Below, in pieces: positions 48,065 to 57,307 of a stretch of DNA of 64,000 nt. The notes beneath the pieces were generated by a model. It ran no database searches. It worked only from the letters and a program-made list of their open reading frames with translations, and had not been told where the DNA came from. Numbering within the stretch: position 1 is the first letter of the stretch; the number at the start of each line of letters is the position of its first letter. Origin of the DNA: Rhizobium sophorae (GTDB lineage: Bacteria > Pseudomonadota > Alphaproteobacteria > Rhizobiales > Rhizobiaceae); NCBI RefSeq assembly GCF_013087515.1, contig NZ_JABFCN010000014.1, positions 99,742 to 163,741 of the forward strand, given 5' to 3'. The translations under genes and the position numbers were made by a program.

Positions 48065-49477
48065 ATGCAAGGTGATGCGACGGATCTGGCGGCGGCGATC
48101 AGGCATGGCAGCCTGAGCGCTACGGAGGCGATGCAGGCTTCCCTTGAGGCGGCTCAGCAGCAGGAGCCGCTCGGCGCCATCGCCTATCTGGATGCCGCCA
48201 TAGGCCTCGCCTCGGCGAACGACAGCGACCGGGAACGGCGGAGCGAGCCCGAACGCTCTGCCGCCCGGCCCTTTGCCGGTGTGCCGACCTTGGCGAAGGA
48301 TCTTGGCGGCCCCTTTGCCGGGCTGCCGGTAGCGGCCGGTTCCCGCCTTTTCGAGAGAAAGGGGGGCGAAGCGGATTCCGATCTCGCCAGCCGTTTTCGC
48401 GACGCCGGTTTCTGTCTGTTCGGCCTGACGACCAGCCCGGAATTCGGCCTGTCGCTCGCCAGCGAACCGGCGATCGGGCCGATCTGTCGCAACCCGCTCG
48501 ATCCGGCACGCACTGCGGGCGGTTCCTCCGGTGGTGCGGCGGCAGCGGTCGCCGCCGGGATCGTCGCCGTTGCGCATGCGACCGACGCCGGCGGCTCGAT
48601 CCGCGTGCCCGCCGCCTGCTGTGGTCTGATCGGAATGAAGCCGACGCGCGGCGCTATCCCCGGCGGGCCATCCTTTGGCAACCACCTCGCCGGCATTGCG
48701 AGCGAACTCACGGTCTGCCGCTCGGTGCGGGATACGGCGCTGACTTTCGACAGGCTGAGCGGCCAATCGCGAGGACCCTTTCCTGACCCCTCCCCCGTCG
48801 ATATTGACAACGACTGTTTGCGGATCGGGCTGCTTGTCGATACCGGCTCAGTCTATCCGACTGAGGGCGTTCGGCTCGCGGCAGTGGAAGCTGCGGCCCG
48901 TGCGTTGGAGAGCGACGGACACGAAATCGTTCCACTGGCCTGGGCCGACTTCGAATGGGCCGTCGCCGCCAGCGGCCGCGCCTTCGCCGATATCGTCTCT
49001 GTCAATCTCGCAGCACTCATGAAGACGGCGGCGCTTGATGAAAGCAGGGCCGAGCCGCTGACGCAGGCCTTCGCGGCGCGCGGACGGGCGCTTTCGGCCA
49101 TATCGCTGTGGAACACGCTGAACGATGCCGTCCTGGTGAGCCATAAGCTCTGGGCGCTGTTCGACAGGGCCGATTGCATCCTCATGCCGATGCTGTCTTC
49201 CGCACCCCTTGCGATCGGCTCCTTTCCGTCCGATCATGCCGATACGGATCTGCATCTCAAGCGGATGACGGCTTTTGCGCCGCTTGCCTGCCTCGCCAAT
49301 ATTTCGGGTTTTCCTGCATTGACACTGCCTTTCGGACAGGATGAGCACGCCATGCCGCTGCCGGTGCAGATCATGGCGCCGATGGGCCACGAGCCGCGCC
49401 TCCTGTCGCTTGCCGCACGCCTGGAGGCCGAGGGGCGGTGGCAGCACCGCTTTCCCGTTGCAGGGCTGCCGTCATGA
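48065..49477 (+). CDS. Amidase-signature-family hydrolase
   Basis: 470 residues from ATG 48065, 8 bp after the binding-protein stop. Ser-cisSer-Lys triad visible: Lys in VPTLAKDLGG, cis-Ser in AGGSSGGAAAAVAAG, nucleophile Ser in DAGGSIRVPA. Cytoplasmic, no signal peptide. It hydrolyses an amide to acid and ammonia. Placed between the binding protein and ATPase of a nucleobase-type importer, it probably acts on a ring-opened or amide-bearing product of the imported compound (inference). Stop overlaps the next ATG by 4 bp. Confidence 0.9.
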   Translation: MQGDATDLAAAIRHGSLSATEAMQASLEAAQQQEPLGAIAYLDAAIGLASANDSDRERRSEPERSAARPFAGVPTLAKDLGGPFAGLPVAAGSRLFERKGGEADSDLASRFRDAGFCLFGLTTSPEFGLSLASEPAIGPICRNPLDPARTAGGSSGGAAAAVAAGIVAVAHATDAGGSIRVPAACCGLIGMKPTRGAIPGGPSFGNHLAGIASELTVCRSVRDTALTFDRLSGQSRGPFPDPSPVDIDNDCLRIGLLVDTGSVYPTEGVRLAAVEAAARALESDGHEIVPLAWADFEWAVAASGRAFADIVSVNLAALMKTAALDESRAEPLTQAFAARGRALSAISLWNTLNDAVLVSHKLWALFDRADCILMPMLSSAPLAIGSFPSDHADTDLHLKRMTAFAPLACLANISGFPALTLPFGQDEHAMPLPVQIMAPMGHEPRLLSLAARLEAEGRWQHRFPVAGLPS

Positions 49478-51006
49478 CCGGGTCGGTGCTGGAGATTATC
49501 GGCGTCAGCAAGCGTTTCGGCGACAATCTCGCCAACGACGATATCTCCATGACGCTTGCCAAGGGCGAGGTCGTGGCACTGCTTGGCGAGAACGGTGCGG
49601 GCAAGACCACGCTGATGAGCATCCTTTTCGGCCATTACATGCCGGATGCCGGCCGAATTCTGATCGAAGGCAGGGAGGTGCCGCAGGGCAAGCCGCGTGC
49701 GGCGATCCAAGCCGGCGTCGGCATGGTGCATCAGCATTTCTCGCTCGCGCCCAATCTGACCGTTCTCGAAAATGTCATGACCGGCACGGAAAGACTGTGG
49801 TCCTGGCGCTCGGGAACATCTGCGGCACGCAGGAAGCTGCTGGCAATCTCCGAGCGCTTCGGCCTCAAGGTCGATCCGGATGCCCGCCTTGGCGACCTGT
49901 CGGTCGGCGAGCAGCAGCGCGTCGAGATCCTCAAGGCGCTCTATAACGATGCCCGCATCCTGATCCTCGACGAGCCGACGGCGGTGCTGACCAATATCGA
50001 GGCCGAACGGCTGTTCACGACGCTAAGGGAAATGGCACGCCAGGGCCTGTCGCTGATCTTCATCTCCCACAAGCTCGACGAAGTCATGGCGGCTGCAGAC
50101 CGCATCGTGGTCTTACGCGGTGGCAAGATGGTCGCCGAACGCAAGGCGTCGGACACCAGCAAGGCGGAGCTGGCCGAACTGATGGTCGGGCGCCGCGTGA
50201 CGCGGCCCGTGCGCGAGCCGTCGACACCCGGTGCCGTTGCCCTCGAAGCGGCCGATGTGACGGTGCGAATCGACGGCGTCGATCGATTGAAATCGATCAG
50301 CTTCCGCCTGCATCAGGGCGAGATTCTCGGCATCATCGGCGTTTCCGGCAATGGTCAGGCGGCACTGGCGCATCTTCTTTCCGGCATACTGGCGCGCAGC
50401 GCCGGCGACCTTCTGCTCTTCGGGGAAGCCATCGGCAATCTTGGTGTTACCGATGTCGTCGACGCCGGCATCGGCCGCATTCCCGAGGACCGCAACGAGG
50501 AGGGTGTGATCGGCGAAATGGCGATCTGGGAAAACGCCGTGCTGGAGCGCATCGCATCGCCGGCCTTTTCTCGCCGTGGTTTCGTCAACCGCAAGGCGGG
50601 TATGGCGTTTGCCAGGGAGATTATCGACGGGTTCGATGTTCGAGGCGGCGGCCCGGCCATTCGCGCCCGGCTGCTCTCCGGCGGCAATATGCAAAAGCTC
50701 ATTCTCGGCCGCAACCTGCATCGGCGGCCGCGCATCCTGATTGCCGCGCAGCCCGCGCGCGGCCTCGATGAAGGAGCGGTGGCCGCTGTCCACGCACGCC
50801 TGCTCGAAGCCCGCCGGCAGGGTACTGCCGTGCTGCTGATCTCGGAAGACCTCGACGAGGTGATCGCGCTTGCCGATCGCATACAGGCAATCGTCGGTGG
50901 CCGCCTGTCACCGCCCGTCGCGGCCGAAAGCGCCGACGCCCGCAGGCTGGGGCTGATGATGACAGGCGAATGGCAGGAAACCCCAGAGGCCGGCCATGCG
51001 ATTTGA
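49474..51006 (+). CDS. Nucleoside/ribose-type ABC transporter ATPase (double domain)
   Basis: 510 residues, two nucleotide-binding domains. Domain 1: Walker A GENGAGKTTLMS, Q-loop VHQHFSLAPNLTV, signature LSVGEQQRVEI, Walker B ILILDEPTAVL. Domain 2 is degenerate, as usual in this group: GVSGNGQAALAHLL in place of Walker A, then GRIPEDRNEEGV, signature LSGGNMQKLILGR, and IAAQPARGLD. Layout as in YufO/NupB. Drives uptake by the two permeases that follow. ATG 49474 overlaps the amidase stop; its own end overlaps the next gene by 11 bp. Confidence 0.93.
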   Translation: MTGSVLEIIGVSKRFGDNLANDDISMTLAKGEVVALLGENGAGKTTLMSILFGHYMPDAGRILIEGREVPQGKPRAAIQAGVGMVHQHFSLAPNLTVLENVMTGTERLWSWRSGTSAARRKLLAISERFGLKVDPDARLGDLSVGEQQRVEILKALYNDARILILDEPTAVLTNIEAERLFTTLREMARQGLSLIFISHKLDEVMAAADRIVVLRGGKMVAERKASDTSKAELAELMVGRRVTRPVREPSTPGAVALEAADVTVRIDGVDRLKSISFRLHQGEILGIIGVSGNGQAALAHLLSGILARSAGDLLLFGEAIGNLGVTDVVDAGIGRIPEDRNEEGVIGEMAIWENAVLERIASPAFSRRGFVNRKAGMAFAREIIDGFDVRGGGPAIRARLLSGGNMQKLILGRNLHRRPRILIAAQPARGLDEGAVAAVHARLLEARRQGTAVLLISEDLDEVIALADRIQAIVGGRLSPPVAAESADARRLGLMMTGEWQETPEAGHAI

Positions 51007-52045
51007 GCGCCGCGAGCACCGCCCTCTTTTCCTGCTGATCGTCACCCCTATGATCGCGGTCATCGCAGCGCTGGCGCTGGCCGGCATCCTGATCGCTATT
51101 GCCGGCGCGCCTGTTCTCGATGCCTATTGGCGCATCCTGACCGGGGCCTTCGGCTCGCGGCTGTCAGCGACCGAAACGCTGACGCGGGCAACGCCGCTGA
51201 TGCTGACAGGGCTTGCCGCCGCCGTCGCTTTCCGGGCGCGGCTCTGGAATATCGGCGCCGAGGGCCAGTTCTATCTCGGCGCCATCGCCGTTGCGGCGGC
51301 AAGCTCGAAACTGCTCGGCAATCTTCCCGCCCCTATCCTCATTCCGCTGCTGCTGCTGGTCGGCGCCATTGCCGGCATGGTGCTGATCCTGATCCCGCTC
51401 TGGCTCAGGCTGCGCTTCTCGGTCGATGAAGTCGTCACCAGCCTGCTCCTGAATTTCATCGCCGTGCTCTTCGTCTCGATGCTCATCGATGGCGTCCTCA
51501 AGGATCCGCTGGCCTTCGGCTGGCCGCAGTCGCAATCCGTCAGCGATCACGCCATGCTGCCGAAGCTGATCGCCCGCTCGCGCCTGCATATCGGTTTTGC
51601 GATCGCGATCGCTCTGGCCGTCGTCGTCCATTTCATCCAGTCCCGCACCGTGTTCGGCATGCAGTCGCGCGCTGCAGGCCTCAACCCCGGCGGGGCCATC
51701 TTCGCTGGGGTCCCGCTCGGCAGAACGCTGGTGAAGGTTGCCTGTCTCTCGGGCGGGCTTGCAGGGTTGGCGGGAGCGATCGAGGTCATGGGCGTCAAGG
51801 GTTATGTGACGACCGATCTGTCGCCGGGCTTCGGCTATGCCGGTATCGTTGTCGCCATGCTCGCCAACCTCAATCCTCTCGGCGTCGTCTTCGCCGCCAT
51901 TTTCACGGCCACCATGTTCGTGGGCGCGGATGGCATGAGCCGCGGCCTTGGCATCCCGACCTATATCGCCGATGTCACGGTGGCGCTGTCGCTGCTGACG
52001 ATGCTGATTGCCTTGTTCTTCACCCAATATAGGATCCGGCGATGA
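50996..52045 (+). CDS. Nucleoside/branched-chain-type ABC transporter permease 1
   Basis: 349 residues, about eight to ten membrane helices, BPD_transp_2 family. The conserved region FRARLWNIGAEGQFYLGAIA and the late GFGYAGIVVAMLANLNPLGV match YufP-type permeases. Starts within the ATPase gene and ends overlapping the next permease by 4 bp. Confidence 0.92.
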   Translation: MRFERREHRPLFLLIVTPMIAVIAALALAGILIAIAGAPVLDAYWRILTGAFGSRLSATETLTRATPLMLTGLAAAVAFRARLWNIGAEGQFYLGAIAVAAASSKLLGNLPAPILIPLLLLVGAIAGMVLILIPLWLRLRFSVDEVVTSLLLNFIAVLFVSMLIDGVLKDPLAFGWPQSQSVSDHAMLPKLIARSRLHIGFAIAIALAVVVHFIQSRTVFGMQSRAAGLNPGGAIFAGVPLGRTLVKVACLSGGLAGLAGAIEVMGVKGYVTTDLSPGFGYAGIVVAMLANLNPLGVVFAAIFTATMFVGADGMSRGLGIPTYIADVTVALSLLTMLIALFFTQYRIRR

Positions 52046-52986
52046 TGCAACTGTTCGACATCATCGCTTCCGCCGGGCTCTGGGCGGCAATCCTGCGGAT
52101 CGCCACGCCGCTGATTTTCGGCACGCTCGGCGCCCTGCTCTGCGAACGGGCCGGCGTGCTCAATCTCGGCATCGAAGGCATCATGACCTTCGGTGCGATG
52201 ATCGGCTGGCTTTCCGTCTATCACGGCGCCGATCTCTGGACCGGCCTGGTGATTGCGGCGCTGGCCGGTGGCGTCTTCGGCCTGCTGCATGCGGGGCTGA
52301 CGGTGACGCTCGGTCTCTCCCAGCATGTCTCCGGTCTCGGCGTCACGCTGTTTGCCTCCAGCTTCAGCTATTATGTCTTCCGGCTGATCGTGCCGCTCGC
52401 CAATACGCCGCCCACCATCGTGCCGTTCCAGCCCATCGCCATTCCTGGTCTCTCGACCCTGCCCTTCATCGGGCCGGCCTTCTTCACCCAGACGGCGCCG
52501 ACCTATCTTGCGATCACTATCGCCCTGCTGATGGCCTACATCATTTTCCGCACACCCATGGGGCTTGCGATCCGTATGACCGGCGAGAATCCGCATGCGG
52601 CGGAAGCCCAGGGTGTCAATCCGATGAAGGTGCGCTATGGCGCGGTGATTGCCGGAAGCGCGCTGATGGGAATGGGCGGCGCCTTCCTGACATTGTCGGC
52701 GTTCAACAGCTTCTTCCCGACCATGGTGCAGGGACGCGGCTGGATCTGCATTGCGCTCGTCGTCTTTGCCTCCTGGCGGCCCGGCCGCGCGCTTTTCGGC
52801 GCGCTGCTCTTTGCCTTCTTCGACGCCTTTCAACTTCGGCTGCAAACCGCGCTAAGCGGGCTTGTGCCCTATCAGCTCTTTTTGATGACGCCCTATATCC
52901 TCTCCATTGCAACCCTTGCCGTCATGGCCCGCCACGCGCGCGTTCCACAGGCACTGATGCAGCCCTATCGCCGCGGCGAACGCTGA
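52042..52986 (+). CDS. Nucleoside/branched-chain-type ABC transporter permease 2
   Basis: 314 residues, YufQ-type BPD_transp_2 permease. Features: LLCERAGVLNLGIEGIMTFG, HVSGLGVTLFASSFSYYVFR, GENPHAAEAQGVNPMKVRYG and GRGWICIALVVFASWRPGRA. Forms the channel together with permease 1. The deaminase-like gene follows 25 bp later. Confidence 0.92.
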   Translation: MMQLFDIIASAGLWAAILRIATPLIFGTLGALLCERAGVLNLGIEGIMTFGAMIGWLSVYHGADLWTGLVIAALAGGVFGLLHAGLTVTLGLSQHVSGLGVTLFASSFSYYVFRLIVPLANTPPTIVPFQPIAIPGLSTLPFIGPAFFTQTAPTYLAITIALLMAYIIFRTPMGLAIRMTGENPHAAEAQGVNPMKVRYGAVIAGSALMGMGGAFLTLSAFNSFFPTMVQGRGWICIALVVFASWRPGRALFGALLFAFFDAFQLRLQTALSGLVPYQLFLMTPYILSIATLAVMARHARVPQALMQPYRRGER

Positions 52987-53011
52987 ACCACTTCTGTCCA
53001 ATGAGGCTCCG

Positions 53012-54298
53012 ATGTTCGATCTGATCGTCAGAAATGCAAATCTCCCCGATGGCCGAAAGGGGATCGATATCGGCATCCAGGGCGGCAAGATCATCGCTGT
53101 CGAGCCTAATCTCCAGGCGCAGGCGCAAGAAGAGATCGACGCGACCGGCCGGCTGGTCAGCCCGCCCTTCGTCGATCCACATTTCCACATGGACGCCACC
53201 CTGTCGCTCGGCCTGCCGCGCATGAACGTATCCGGCACGCTGCTCGAGGGCATTGCGCTCTGGGGCGAGTTGCGCCCGATCGTGACGAAGGAGGAACTGG
53301 TAGATCGTGCGCTGCGCTATTGCGACCTGGCAGTCACCCAAGGGCTGCTCTTCATTCGCAGCCATGTCGATACCAGCGATCCGAGGCTTGTGACCGTCGA
53401 GGCGATGATCGAGGTGCGCGAGAAGGTCGCGCCCTATATCGATCTCCAATTGGTCGCCTTCCCCCAGGATGGTTATTACCGCTCGCCGGGCGCGATCGAT
53501 GCGCTCAACCGCGCCCTCGACATGGGCGTCGATATCGTCGGCGGCATTCCCCACTTCGAACGGACGATGGGCGAAGGGACGGCGTCTGTCGAGGCGCTCT
53601 GCCGCATCGCCGCCGATCGCGGCCTGCCGGTCGATATGCATTGCGACGAAACCGACGATCCGCTCTCGCGCCATATTGAGACGCTGGCTGCGGAAACCAT
53701 CCGCTTCGGCTTGCAGGGGCGCGTCGCCGGCTCGCATCTGACCTCGATGCATTCGATGGACAATTATTATGTCTCCAAGCTCATTCCGCTGATGGCAGAG
53801 GCCGAGATCAACGTCATCCCCAATCCGCTGATCAACATCATGCTGCAGGGCCGGCACGACACCTATCCGAAACGCCGTGGCATGACTCGCGTGCGGGAGC
53901 TGATGGATGCTGGGCTCAATGTTTCCTTCGGGCACGACTGCGTCATGGATCCCTGGTATTCGATGGGATCGGGCGACATGCTGGAGGTCGGCCATATGGC
54001 CATCCATGTCGCACAGATGGCCGGCATCGACGACAAGAAGAAGATCTTCGACGCGCTGACCGTCAATTCGGCGAAGACGATGGGGCTTGCAGATTACGGC
54101 CTGGAAAAGGGATGCAGCGCCGACCTCGTCATCCTCCAGGCCAGCGACACGCTGGAGGCGCTGCGGCTGAAGCCGAACCGGTTGGCGGTGATCCGCCGCG
54201 GCAAGGTCATCGCCCGCTCGGCCCCGCGCATCGGCGAACTTTTCCTCAACGGACGCCCGGCACGGATCGACGGCCTGGATTACGCACCTCGTTATTGA
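53012..54298 (+). CDS. Cytosine-deaminase-like amidohydrolase (CodA family)
   Basis: 428 residues, amidohydrolase TIM barrel close to E. coli CodA along its length: metal-binding HFHMD (53180 region), FPQDGYY, DMHCDETDD and SFGHDCVMDPWY, followed by MLEVGHMAIHVAQMAG. The metal-binding Asp of the HD pair is present, but the next residue, Asp314 in CodA and part of the substrate pocket, is Cys here. The enzyme should deaminate or hydrolyse a ring compound such as cytosine, isoguanine or an analogue; exact substrate open. Last gene of the BMP uptake operon. Confidence 0.9.
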   Translation: MFDLIVRNANLPDGRKGIDIGIQGGKIIAVEPNLQAQAQEEIDATGRLVSPPFVDPHFHMDATLSLGLPRMNVSGTLLEGIALWGELRPIVTKEELVDRALRYCDLAVTQGLLFIRSHVDTSDPRLVTVEAMIEVREKVAPYIDLQLVAFPQDGYYRSPGAIDALNRALDMGVDIVGGIPHFERTMGEGTASVEALCRIAADRGLPVDMHCDETDDPLSRHIETLAAETIRFGLQGRVAGSHLTSMHSMDNYYVSKLIPLMAEAEINVIPNPLINIMLQGRHDTYPKRRGMTRVRELMDAGLNVSFGHDCVMDPWYSMGSGDMLEVGHMAIHVAQMAGIDDKKKIFDALTVNSAKTMGLADYGLEKGCSADLVILQASDTLEALRLKPNRLAVIRRGKVIARSAPRIGELFLNGRPARIDGLDYAPRY

Positions 54299-54659
54299 GA
54301 TGCGGTGAAAGCTTTCCGGCTTACCGGAGCAGCTGCCATCTGCGCCAAAACAGAAAGGCCGCGAAGTCGATATTTCCGTGAAGCATTCGCTTCACCTGAC
54401 CGTCGCATAGCATCGGGTTTTGCAACATCGCAAAGATCAGTCGCAAACCGTCGCTTTGATCGGGATTATCGCAACAGCTTGACGAATCAGCACCTGCTCG
54501 ACAATTTTATTTCGGCGTGGCCTGCGCCTAACCTCCCAGACCTTCCCCAGCATGGTCTTGAACGGAGGCAAAGGGACTTTCGTCTCAGGCCGCTGTCTTG
54601 GTCCGATCGTTTCGGGCGGGTTGCTGGGGAACTGCGTCCGAGACGTGAAAGGCCTGACA
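54299..54659. other. 361-bp gap between deaminase-like and nitrilase-like genes
   Basis: It holds the 3' flank of the BMP operon and the promoter region of the nitrilase-like gene. A short stem TCCGG-CTTA-CCGGA at about 54317-54330 is too weak to call a terminator. The nitrilase frame is open back to 54552 but without family similarity. No gene seen. Confidence 0.4.
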
Positions 54660-55652
54660 ATGACGCAAAACGGAAATCTCAAACGCTTTGTACGTGCTCG
54701 CGCAGCCAAAACCGGCGAATCTTACACCGCAGCTCTTCAACATATCCGCCAACTACCGGACAAGCCCGTGATCCGTTCAATACGGATCGCTGTCGCCCAA
54801 ACATCGGTGTTCAACGATCCTCGTGATATTTCGGCGCTCCGTGCCAGCGGAGCGGAAATGCGCCGACTTATGGAGGAGGCCCATAAGACAGGCGCTCGCC
54901 TCATACACTTCCCCGAGGGAGCGACCTGTTCGCCCAACAAGCGCATCATGTCTGAGAATGGACCTCGGGAAATTGGCCCGTCCGATTGGACTCGCTGCGA
55001 ATGGAGTGTTTTGCGGCAGGAACTGGAGGCAACCAGAAAATTTGCGAGAGAACTTAAGCTATGGACGATATTCGGCTCCGTCCATCAACTCACTTCGCCA
55101 CATCGACCGCATAACAGTCTCTACGTGATATCCGATCGTGGAGAGCTGGTGACACGCTACGACGAGCGTCTGCTATCGAATACGAAAATCTCTTTTATGT
55201 ACTCGCCGGGAAAAAATCCGGTGACCTTTGAGGTGGATGGTCTCCGTTTTGGCTGCTCGATGGGCATGGAACTGCATTATCCGGAAATTTTCACAGAATA
55301 TGAACGGCATGATGTCGATTGCGTACTGTTCTCCACCACAGGCGAGACGCCTTCAACGCCTTCACTGGCTTTCGCTGCGGAGGCATTAGGACACGCTGCC
55401 AGCAATTCCTACTGGATAAGTCTTTCAGCTCATGCGCCGCAGAGCGTCACGGTCCCTTCCGGAATAGCTGCGCCTGATGGGCAATGGGCGGTACGATGCC
55501 CCACAAGTGGGGAGGCTGCAATCGCTGTTACGACCATCAGAAATGATCCAGAGTCTCCTGCAAGACCTTGGCGGCGAAACGCTCGTGCCGACCTTTACAC
55601 GCCTCACCAGATCGATGGTGATCCGAGGAGTGACGGTCGCAAGCTATTCTGA
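54660..55652 (+). CDS. Carbon-nitrogen-hydrolase (nitrilase) fold protein with degenerate active site
   Basis: 330 residues from ATG 54660, AAGG 8 nt upstream. A short N-terminal segment (KRFVRARAAKTGESYTAALQ) precedes the nitrilase fold (IRIAVAQTSVFNDPRD, RLIHFPEGATCS, FGSVHQL). Of the Glu-Lys-Cys triad, Glu is kept (FPEG), but the Lys position reads YDERLLSN, and the Cys position in FGCSMGMELHYPE reads Gly (a Cys lies three residues earlier). Hydrolysis by the usual route is therefore unlikely. I recall similar altered motifs in other proteins of this type, so it may be a conserved non-classical subfamily. Codon use and GC are lower than in neighbours, which suggests transfer. Confidence 0.82.
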   Translation: MTQNGNLKRFVRARAAKTGESYTAALQHIRQLPDKPVIRSIRIAVAQTSVFNDPRDISALRASGAEMRRLMEEAHKTGARLIHFPEGATCSPNKRIMSENGPREIGPSDWTRCEWSVLRQELEATRKFARELKLWTIFGSVHQLTSPHRPHNSLYVISDRGELVTRYDERLLSNTKISFMYSPGKNPVTFEVDGLRFGCSMGMELHYPEIFTEYERHDVDCVLFSTTGETPSTPSLAFAAEALGHAASNSYWISLSAHAPQSVTVPSGIAAPDGQWAVRCPTSGEAAIAVTTIRNDPESPARPWRRNARADLYTPHQIDGDPRSDGRKLF

Positions 55653-55664
55653 CGAATAGGTATT

Positions 55665-55693
55665 GGTCAGCGGGGTGGGTCTACCCGCTGACC
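55665..55693 (+). terminator. Hairpin after the nitrilase-like gene
   Basis: A 10-bp stem GGTCAGCGGG / CCCGCTGACC with a 9-nt loop starts 13 bp after the stop codon at 55652. No T-run follows, so it may be a factor-aided terminator or an mRNA-end stabiliser. Confidence 0.6.
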
Positions 55694-55963
55694 TCCCGGT
55701 GCGCGGCAAGGACGAATTTCCTGCCTTGTCGCGGAGATCCTGACTTCCGAACGCGACAAAAGTCGGGATTTTTGCAACACACGGGTAAGGGCACAGATTT
55801 AGTGGAAAGCAGACGAGCAGCTTCGCGACGCGGGGGCAGCAAAACCGGACCTCAGTCTAATGCCACATCGGCCAAATGCGTCACACTTAGAGAACGGCAC
55901 TGACACTTGGACCGCGCAAGCTATCGAGATTGCCAGATGGTGAAGTGGCGCAGAATTCTTGAA
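55694..55963. other. Gene-free stretch after the nitrilase-like gene
   Basis: About 270 bp without a supportable reading frame. GC is lower than average. Both flanking genes end here (convergent). No repeat or RNA gene recognised. Confidence 0.4.
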
Positions 55964-56485
55964 TTAATCACCGCGTATTTTTGCCGCGAAGGCGTTGATC
56001 TCCTCAACGCTTGCCAACCGTGTTACCGCCTTTCCCCGCTCTTCCGCCTCGCTGCATAAGGCGCGAATTTTAGGCATCCACGATCGCTCAACCTCCCAGA
56101 TAGCTTGGAACAGAGCTTCCGTAGGCGGCATTGCTGATAGTCCACCCGGTGTGTGTTCAAGAGCCCCTCTCACCCATGAAATTTGTCGTTCGGCCGCCAA
56201 CCAAAAATGCATCCATAGCGGCATGTCGATCAGGATAATTTCGGTCGCGCGGCCTAGCCGTTGGGGGATTAGGTCGAGCCTCCCTAGACCGTCGATCACC
56301 CACCTGTTTTCCGCAATCACAGTGGCATGTTGACGCTCGTACACTTCGGGCGGCGTTTCTACCCAGCCCTCCTGCCAGAGCAACTTGTCAATCTCGGTAT
56401 GAGGCGTCCCAAATGCGCTCGCGATCTCACGCGCAAGTGTCGACTTTCCCCCTCCACCATTTCCAACAATAGCAGTGCGCGTCAT
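55964..56485 (-). CDS. Small P-loop kinase-like protein (adenylate-kinase / FlaR-like)
   Basis: 173 residues from ATG 56485 with AAGGAG 7 nt upstream. N-terminal P-loop AIVGNGGGGKSTLARE, then TEIDKLLWQEGW and ENRWVIDGLGRLDLIPQRLG, the pattern of the adenylate-kinase-like proteins once called DNA topology modulation protein FlaR. Likely a nucleoside or small-molecule phosphotransferase in the cytoplasm; substrate unknown. Isolated between a gene-free stretch and the RraA-like gene. Confidence 0.82.
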   Translation of the reverse strand: MTRTAIVGNGGGGKSTLAREIASAFGTPHTEIDKLLWQEGWVETPPEVYERQHATVIAENRWVIDGLGRLDLIPQRLGRATEIILIDMPLWMHFWLAAERQISWVRGALEHTPGGLSAMPPTEALFQAIWEVERSWMPKIRALCSEAEERGKAVTRLASVEEINAFAAKIRGD

Positions 56486-56581
56486 GACCGATGCTCCTTC
56501 TACAAAAGGTAGCAGATCAACCCATTCAGAGACAATTTTTGGGCTACGGGCGGGGCGAAGCCGCGACCCCTTCAATCCGCC

Positions 56582-57280
56582 TTAGTTCTTCGAGGCGTCG
56601 TAGACCGCCTTGGTTTCGGCGTTCATCGGGTAGAGGCCCGGCAGCGGTACGCCCTCATCGATCCTGCTCATGATCCAGGCTTCCATGCGCTCCTGTTCCG
56701 GCGCTTCCGCGAGCACGGCGTCGAGTAGATCGGCCGGGATCAGCACCGCGCCGTCCTGGTCGACGACGATGATGTCATCGGGGAAAACAGCCACGCCGCC
56801 GCAGCCGATCGGCTGCTGCCAGGCGACGAAGGTGAGGCCGGCGACTGAGGGCGGTGCTGCGACGCCGCGGCACCAGACTGGCAGGTTGGTATCGAGCACG
56901 CCGGCAAGGTCGCGCACGACACCGTCGGTGACGAGGGCTGCAACGCCTCTCTTCTGCATGCGGGCGCAGAGGATATCGCCGAAGATGCCGGCATCGGTAA
57001 CACCCATCGCATCGACGACGGCAACACAGCCTTCCGGCATCGCCTCGATCGCGGCGCGCGTCGAGATCGGCGAGGCCCAGGATGCGGGCGTCGCCAGATC
57101 TTCGCGGGCAGGAACGAAGCGCAGGGTGAAGGCCGGGCCGACGATGCGCGGCTGGCCAGGCTTCAGCGGAACCGCGCCGCGGATCCAGACGTTCCGTAGG
57201 CCCTTCTTCAGAAGAACGGTTGTCAGGGTCGCCGTCGAGACGGTCTTGAGGGTTGCTATCGCGTCAGCGCTGAGAGCCAT
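56582..57280 (-). CDS. RraA-like / HMG-aldolase-family protein
   Basis: 232 residues. RraA fold shared by RNase E regulators and class II 4-hydroxy-4-methyl-2-oxoglutarate aldolases. Key stretch GDILCARMQKRGVAALVTDG followed by VVRDLAG, with the conserved Gly-Asp-x-x and Arg-Asp that bind a divalent metal and a 2-oxoacid, plus PDDIIVVDQDGAVLIP. Located downstream of an SDR gene and near a LysR regulator, it is more likely a catabolic aldolase or decarboxylase than an RNase regulator. Confidence 0.85.
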   Translation of the reverse strand: MALSADAIATLKTVSTATLTTVLLKKGLRNVWIRGAVPLKPGQPRIVGPAFTLRFVPAREDLATPASWASPISTRAAIEAMPEGCVAVVDAMGVTDAGIFGDILCARMQKRGVAALVTDGVVRDLAGVLDTNLPVWCRGVAAPPSVAGLTFVAWQQPIGCGGVAVFPDDIIVVDQDGAVLIPADLLDAVLAEAPEQERMEAWIMSRIDEGVPLPGLYPMNAETKAVYDASKN

Positions 57281-57307
57281 CGGTTATCGGTTCCAATTCG
57301 GTTTCTG

